From an uncultured Clostridia bacterium (GTDB lineage Bacteria > Bacillota > Clostridia > Oscillospirales > CAG-272), in contig CAJONA010000096.1 in assembly GCA_905235755.1 (NCBI GenBank), positions 1 through 9,584 on the forward strand: a DNA stretch of 9,584 bases. Direction: 5' to 3'. The translations under genes were made by a program, and so were the position numbers. Under the pieces are notes generated by a model. The model did no database searches. It was not told the origin of the DNA and saw nothing but the letters and a program-made list of their open reading frames with translations. Within the stretch, counting starts at the first letter, position 1. Each line of letters starts with the position of its first letter. Of this stretch, positions 7,099 through 9,584 are shown in pieces.

Positions 7099-7271
7099 AC
7101 TTCGTCATATTAACAATAATTATTTTAACTCAATTTGTGTGAAAATGCAACAAGTTTTTAGAAATTTATCCAAAAAAATATTGATTTTTAGTACAAGAAC
7201 ACCAAATCTTAACAGGTAAATCAAAGTAAATGCAATTTATGTGGTGTTATTTTTACCAAAAACAGTCAAAA
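7099..7271. other. A+T-rich intergenic region upstream of the regulator
   Basis: The gene-free stretch between the regulator (start 7074) and rsmE (stop 7326) is strongly A+T-rich. It holds no credible reading frame or RNA gene. It contains the weak promoter candidate at 7122-7150 and one copy of CAGGTAAAT (7213-7221), an element that recurs twice in the adjacent terminator. I see nothing else recognisable in it. Confidence 0.6.
7122..7150 (-). promoter_or_regulatory. Possible sigma-A promoter of the CdaR-family gene
   Basis: On the minus strand TTGCAT (7145-7150) and TAAAAT (7122-7127) are separated by 17 nt. The -10 matches five of six consensus bases, the -35 only three. It would start RNA near 7115, giving a leader of about 40 nt before the ATG at 7074. 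The region is A+T-rich, so chance matches are likely; other weak hexamer pairs exist nearby. Confidence 0.35.
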
Positions 7272-7300
7272 AGTGCAGGTAAATTTAATTTACCTGCACT
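7265..7300 (-). terminator. Terminator after rsmE
   Basis: AGTGCAGGTAAATT (7272-7285) and its exact complement (7287-7300) flank a single central base, a 29-bp near-perfect palindrome. On the minus strand the hairpin begins 25 nt beyond the rsmE stop codon and is followed by TTTTTGACTGTTTTT, which fits an intrinsic terminator. The near-absence of a loop also fits a dimeric protein operator, so a double role is possible. Confidence 0.75.
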
Positions 7301-7325
7301 CAAAAGTCGTTTTTTCAAATGCGCG

Positions 7326-8081
7326 TCAAAGCTCTGTTTCGTATGACAGCACAGAGAGCACAAATCCCGACGCCGTTTCGGTACGGAGTATCCTGTTTCC
7401 GAGCCCGACCGACTCTATGCCGTTTTCTTTTGCGTGCGAGATCTCTTCCGGAGAAAAGCCTCCCTCCGGACCTATAAAGAAAGATATCGAATTGTTCTTC
7501 ATTCCCTCGTTCTTTTTGGAAGCGATGAATTTGCGTATGCCGTTTTGTTTTTCATCCTCATAGCAAATGAACGATATCGCGTCGCTTTTCGCAAGTTCGA
7601 TAGCTCGCTCAAAACTGATGCAATCGTGTACGACGGGGACTATTCCCCGTCCGCTCTGCTCCGCCGCCTCATATGCGATTCTGCTGTAACGGTCGGACTT
7701 TTTGTCCTTTCCGTTTTTGTCGTATCCCGACGGTTTGGCTATGCAGCGCGACGAAAGCACGGGAACTATCGACGATGCCCCGAGTTCGACCGCCTTTTGT
7801 ATGACGTATTCCATTTTGTCTCCCTTCGGCAGACATTGATAAACGGTTATTGAATAATCCGGCTCCGCCTCGCATATCGAGCTTGATATTATCTCAGCGT
7901 GTATTATGCCGCCGGATACAGACGATATGATGCAGTCGTAATCGCGCTTATTCATATTGCATACGGTTATCGGATCGCCTATTTTCATTCTCAAAGATGA
8001 AGTTATATGATGCGCGTCATCGCCGAAAATGAGCACTTCCTCATCGTATATCTGACTCGGCTCAACGAAAAACTTTGGCAT
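7326..8081 (-). CDS. rsmE: 16S rRNA (uracil-1498-N3)-methyltransferase RsmE
   Basis: RsmE methylates N3 of U1498 in helix 44 of 16S rRNA, using S-adenosylmethionine, on the assembled 30S subunit. The 251-residue length is typical. Residues about 1-70 form the N-terminal PUA-like RNA-binding domain, with HHITSSLRMKIGD (24-36) at the usual HxxxxLR position. Residues about 76-251 are the SPOUT methyltransferase domain, with KMEYVIQKAVELG (89-101), AAEQSGRG (139-146), GPEGGFSPEE (204-213) and the knot sequence LGNRILRTETA (227-237). The ATG at 8081 has AGGAGA a few bases upstream. It follows prmA, as in many Firmicutes, but a terminator and a strong promoter separate the two genes here, so it can be transcribed alone. 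Confidence 0.96.
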   Translation of the reverse strand: MPKFFVEPSQIYDEEVLIFGDDAHHITSSLRMKIGDPITVCNMNKRDYDCIISSVSGGIIHAEIISSSICEAEPDYSITVYQCLPKGDKMEYVIQKAVELGASSIVPVLSSRCIAKPSGYDKNGKDKKSDRYSRIAYEAAEQSGRGIVPVVHDCISFERAIELAKSDAISFICYEDEKQNGIRKFIASKKNEGMKNNSISFFIGPEGGFSPEEISHAKENGIESVGLGNRILRTETASGFVLSVLSYETEL

Positions 8082-8132
8082 ATGTTCTCCTGTTTTTTAT
8101 ATATTTTTGCTCGCGTTTTTGCAGTACTTGAT

Positions 8133-8161
8133 ATTATACCATATATTCGCCGTGTTGTCAA
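8133..8161 (-). promoter_or_regulatory. Consensus sigma-A promoter for rsmE
   Basis: On the minus strand TTGACA (8156-8161) and TATAAT (8133-8138) are both perfect consensus hexamers with the ideal 17-nt spacer (8139-8155). The start of transcription should fall near 8126, about 45 nt before the rsmE ATG, with the AGGAGA ribosome binding site in between. It lies directly downstream of the prmA terminator. Confidence 0.9.
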
Positions 8162-8163
8162 AG

Positions 8164-8201
8164 AAAAAAACGCCGTTTTTGACGATTTTAGTAAAACGGC
8201 G
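8164..8201 (-). terminator. Terminator after prmA
   Basis: CGCCGTTTT (8171-8179) and AAAACGGCG (8193-8201) form a 9-bp stem with a 13-nt loop, 9 nt beyond the prmA stop codon. On the minus strand the stem is followed by a run of seven T. The flanking runs of A on the other side (8202-8207) lengthen the stem with A-T pairs. Confidence 0.85.
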
Positions 8202-8210
8202 AAAAAATAT

Positions 8211-9131
8211 TCATTTTTTTCTGTATACCAAGGCGCACCAGCCCTTTTCGTATTCGGACGCCTCTTTTTCAAATCCGTTGCTTATCATAGCGCTGTCGAC
8301 CTCGTTTTCCCTTTGGTCGATTATTCCGGACGCGATGACGATTCCGCCGTTTTTGACGTATTCGCCCACATTTTCCGACATTCTTATGATTATGTCGGCG
8401 ACGATGTTGGCGATGACTACGTCATACTTGCGCCCGTCCTTGAAAGCGACGTTTTTAATCAGATCGGAGCGGTAAAAATCTATATCGCAGCTGTTGAGCG
8501 CGGCGTTTTCCTTTTCGGTTCTGACCGCAACTTCGTCGATGTCGCAGCCGGCGCAGTATGATGCGCCGAGCTTCTTTGCGGCGATGGCGAGGATGCCGCT
8601 TCCGCTGCCGACGTCGAGAACGTAATCGCCCGCTTTGACGTTTTTCTCAACGAGAGACATGCAAAGACGCGTCGTTTCATGCGTGCCTGTTCCGAATGCC
8701 ATACCCGGATCCATATCGATCACGATATCGTCTTTTTGCGGTGTGTACGTCTCCCAGCTCGGAACGACGACAAAATGCTCGCCTACGCGCGTCGGCTTAT
8801 AATATTTCTTCCATGCCGTCGCCCATTCTTCCTCGTCGCAGCCGATCGTTTCGATCTTTGCGTCTATTTTAAGGTCGGTCAGTCTCGTTCTGATAAAAGA
8901 AACGTATTCGGCGAGGCTTCTCTCCTCCGGAACGTATATACTGCACGACGCGACGCTTCTGTCGGCGTTTTTGATGCTTTCGTCGATGAGATCGCCGTAA
9001 ACGGTCGTGAGCGTTGTGTCGAGGTCGCTGTAATCCTCTACCTGTATCGAATTTTCAAGCATCGACATCACAGAGCAAATATCGTTCAAATATTCGACCT
9101 TACACGTGACTTTGAGTTGTGTCCAAAGCAT
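8211..9131 (-). CDS. prmA: Ribosomal protein L11 methyltransferase PrmA
   Basis: PrmA trimethylates amino groups of ribosomal protein L11 with S-adenosylmethionine, in the cytoplasm. At 306 residues it has the family's usual length. Residues about 1-130 form the small N-terminal L11-recognition domain and linker, including EEEWATAWKKYYKP (100-113). The class I methyltransferase fold follows: DPGMAFGTGTHETT (141-154), SAM-binding VLDVGSGSGILAIAA (171-185), an acidic residue ending the second strand (CDID, 196-199), and VIANIVADII (239-248), which corresponds to the catalytic NxxA-type motif. The ATG at 9131 is only 2 nt beyond the dnaJ stop codon, and its ribosome binding site (GGAAAGGG) lies inside the end of dnaJ, so translation is probably coupled. 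The gene ends at a terminator. Its place after dnaJ is typical of Firmicutes. Confidence 0.97.
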   Translation of the reverse strand: MLWTQLKVTCKVEYLNDICSVMSMLENSIQVEDYSDLDTTLTTVYGDLIDESIKNADRSVASCSIYVPEERSLAEYVSFIRTRLTDLKIDAKIETIGCDEEEWATAWKKYYKPTRVGEHFVVVPSWETYTPQKDDIVIDMDPGMAFGTGTHETTRLCMSLVEKNVKAGDYVLDVGSGSGILAIAAKKLGASYCAGCDIDEVAVRTEKENAALNSCDIDFYRSDLIKNVAFKDGRKYDVVIANIVADIIIRMSENVGEYVKNGGIVIASGIIDQRENEVDSAMISNGFEKEASEYEKGWCALVYRKK

Positions 9132-9133
9132 GA

Positions 9134-9584
9134 TTAACCCTTTCCGAACTTTTTAAAGAACTTTTCTTTTTTTGTATAATTCGAATTGCCGCAAAGGTCG
9201 GCGAATTTGCGGAGCGCATCCTTTTGCGCGTCGTTAAGCCCTTTCGGGACTTCGACGACGACTTTGAATATAAGGTCGCCGCGGCCTCTGCCGTTGATGT
9301 TCGGTATTCCCTTGCCTTTCAGAGTGAACATAGTCCCGGTCTGCGTTCCCTCCGGGATCTGATACGTCGTGTCTCCTTCGAGAGTCGGCACGGTGATCGT
9401 AGCTCCGAGTGCCGCTTCGGTGAACGTTATCGGCACTTCACAGTATATGTTGAAGCCGTCGCGCTCGAATATCGGGTGCGGGCGCACCTGGACGGAGATA
9501 TAGAGATCGCCGGCAGGACCGCCGTTTTTCCCCGCGTTACCCATCGAGCGCAGCGTGATGCGCTCGTCATAGCGCGGCACGCGG
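9134..9584 (-). CDS. dnaJ: Chaperone DnaJ, C-terminal part (5' end beyond the window)
   Basis: DnaJ is the Hsp40 co-chaperone that delivers unfolded substrates to DnaK and stimulates its ATPase. Only about 150 C-terminal residues are present; the frame stays open to the window edge, so the J domain, glycine-rich region and zinc-finger repeats lie outside. What is visible matches the second C-terminal substrate-binding domain: RSMGNAGKNGGPAGDLY, the VRPHPIFERDGFNIYCEVP strand region, ALGATITVPTLEG, IPEGTQTG, LKGKGIPNINGRGRGDL and the VEVPKGLNDAQKDALRKF helix near the end. The apparent internal GTG at 9580 is not the real start. Short C-terminal sequence KFFKKFGKG completes the protein. It is the first visible gene of the dnaJ-prmA transcript; hrcA, grpE and dnaK would be expected further upstream by analogy. 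Confidence 0.95.
   Translation of the reverse strand, partial: RVPRYDERITLRSMGNAGKNGGPAGDLYISVQVRPHPIFERDGFNIYCEVPITFTEAALGATITVPTLEGDTTYQIPEGTQTGTMFTLKGKGIPNINGRGRGDLIFKVVVEVPKGLNDAQKDALRKFADLCGNSNYTKKEKFFKKFGKG

Noticed and set aside
7099..7325. A riboswitch, small RNA or tRNA in the largest intergenic gap
   Set aside because: The only structured element is the 29-bp palindrome, explained as a terminator or operator. I see no conserved aptamer core, T-box or tRNA-like fold.

Overview
The window looks like chromosomal housekeeping DNA of a Gram-positive anaerobe of the Clostridia (probably an Oscillospirales-like gut organism). The basis is the gene set (greA next to lysS, dnaJ-prmA-rsmE, a CdaR/PucR-type regulator, a clostridial-style class A PBP tail), strong AGGAGG-type ribosome binding sites, sigma-A promoter hexamers and many hairpin-plus-T-run terminators. 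The taxonomic call is inference. Sampled lines of the main part run at about 45-53% G+C.

Left end (1 to 1980): a plus-strand reading frame that appears to be a chimera of unrelated pieces. Bases 1 to about 85 are A+T-rich and non-coding (17 G/C in the first 60). From about 85 to about 1241 the DNA is very G+C-rich (42 and 44 G/C of 60 in two lines counted) and encodes the middle of a class B PBP2/MrdA-type transpeptidase with no N-terminal anchor. At the conserved KTG motif (about 1230-1260) the frame passes without a break into the C-terminal part of a class A PBP, with base composition like the rest of the window. The change of composition and the change of PBP class coincide. This is most simply an assembly or amplification chimera near a contig end. 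A perfect 17-bp inverted repeat then ends this frame and the convergent lysS.

Central and right part (1979 to 9584): all genes are on the minus strand. In transcription order they are: dnaJ (C-terminal end only, running off the window), prmA, [terminator, consensus sigma-A promoter], rsmE, [terminator], a CdaR/PucR-family regulator (start corrected to an ATG at 7074), [terminator], an S41 carboxy-terminal processing protease, greA, and lysS fused to a C-terminal tRNA-binding domain. dnaJ-prmA sits on one transcript, separated by 2 nt. rsmE, usually in the same run, here has its own promoter. The ctp-like gene, greA and lysS are spaced by 35 and 17 nt and are probably co-transcribed.

No tRNA, rRNA, CRISPR array, transposase or phage gene was seen. 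I found no convincing new multi-gene system. The points most worth a second look are the PBP chimera, the LysRS fusion and a repeated 9-bp element in the regulator/rsmE intergenic region.
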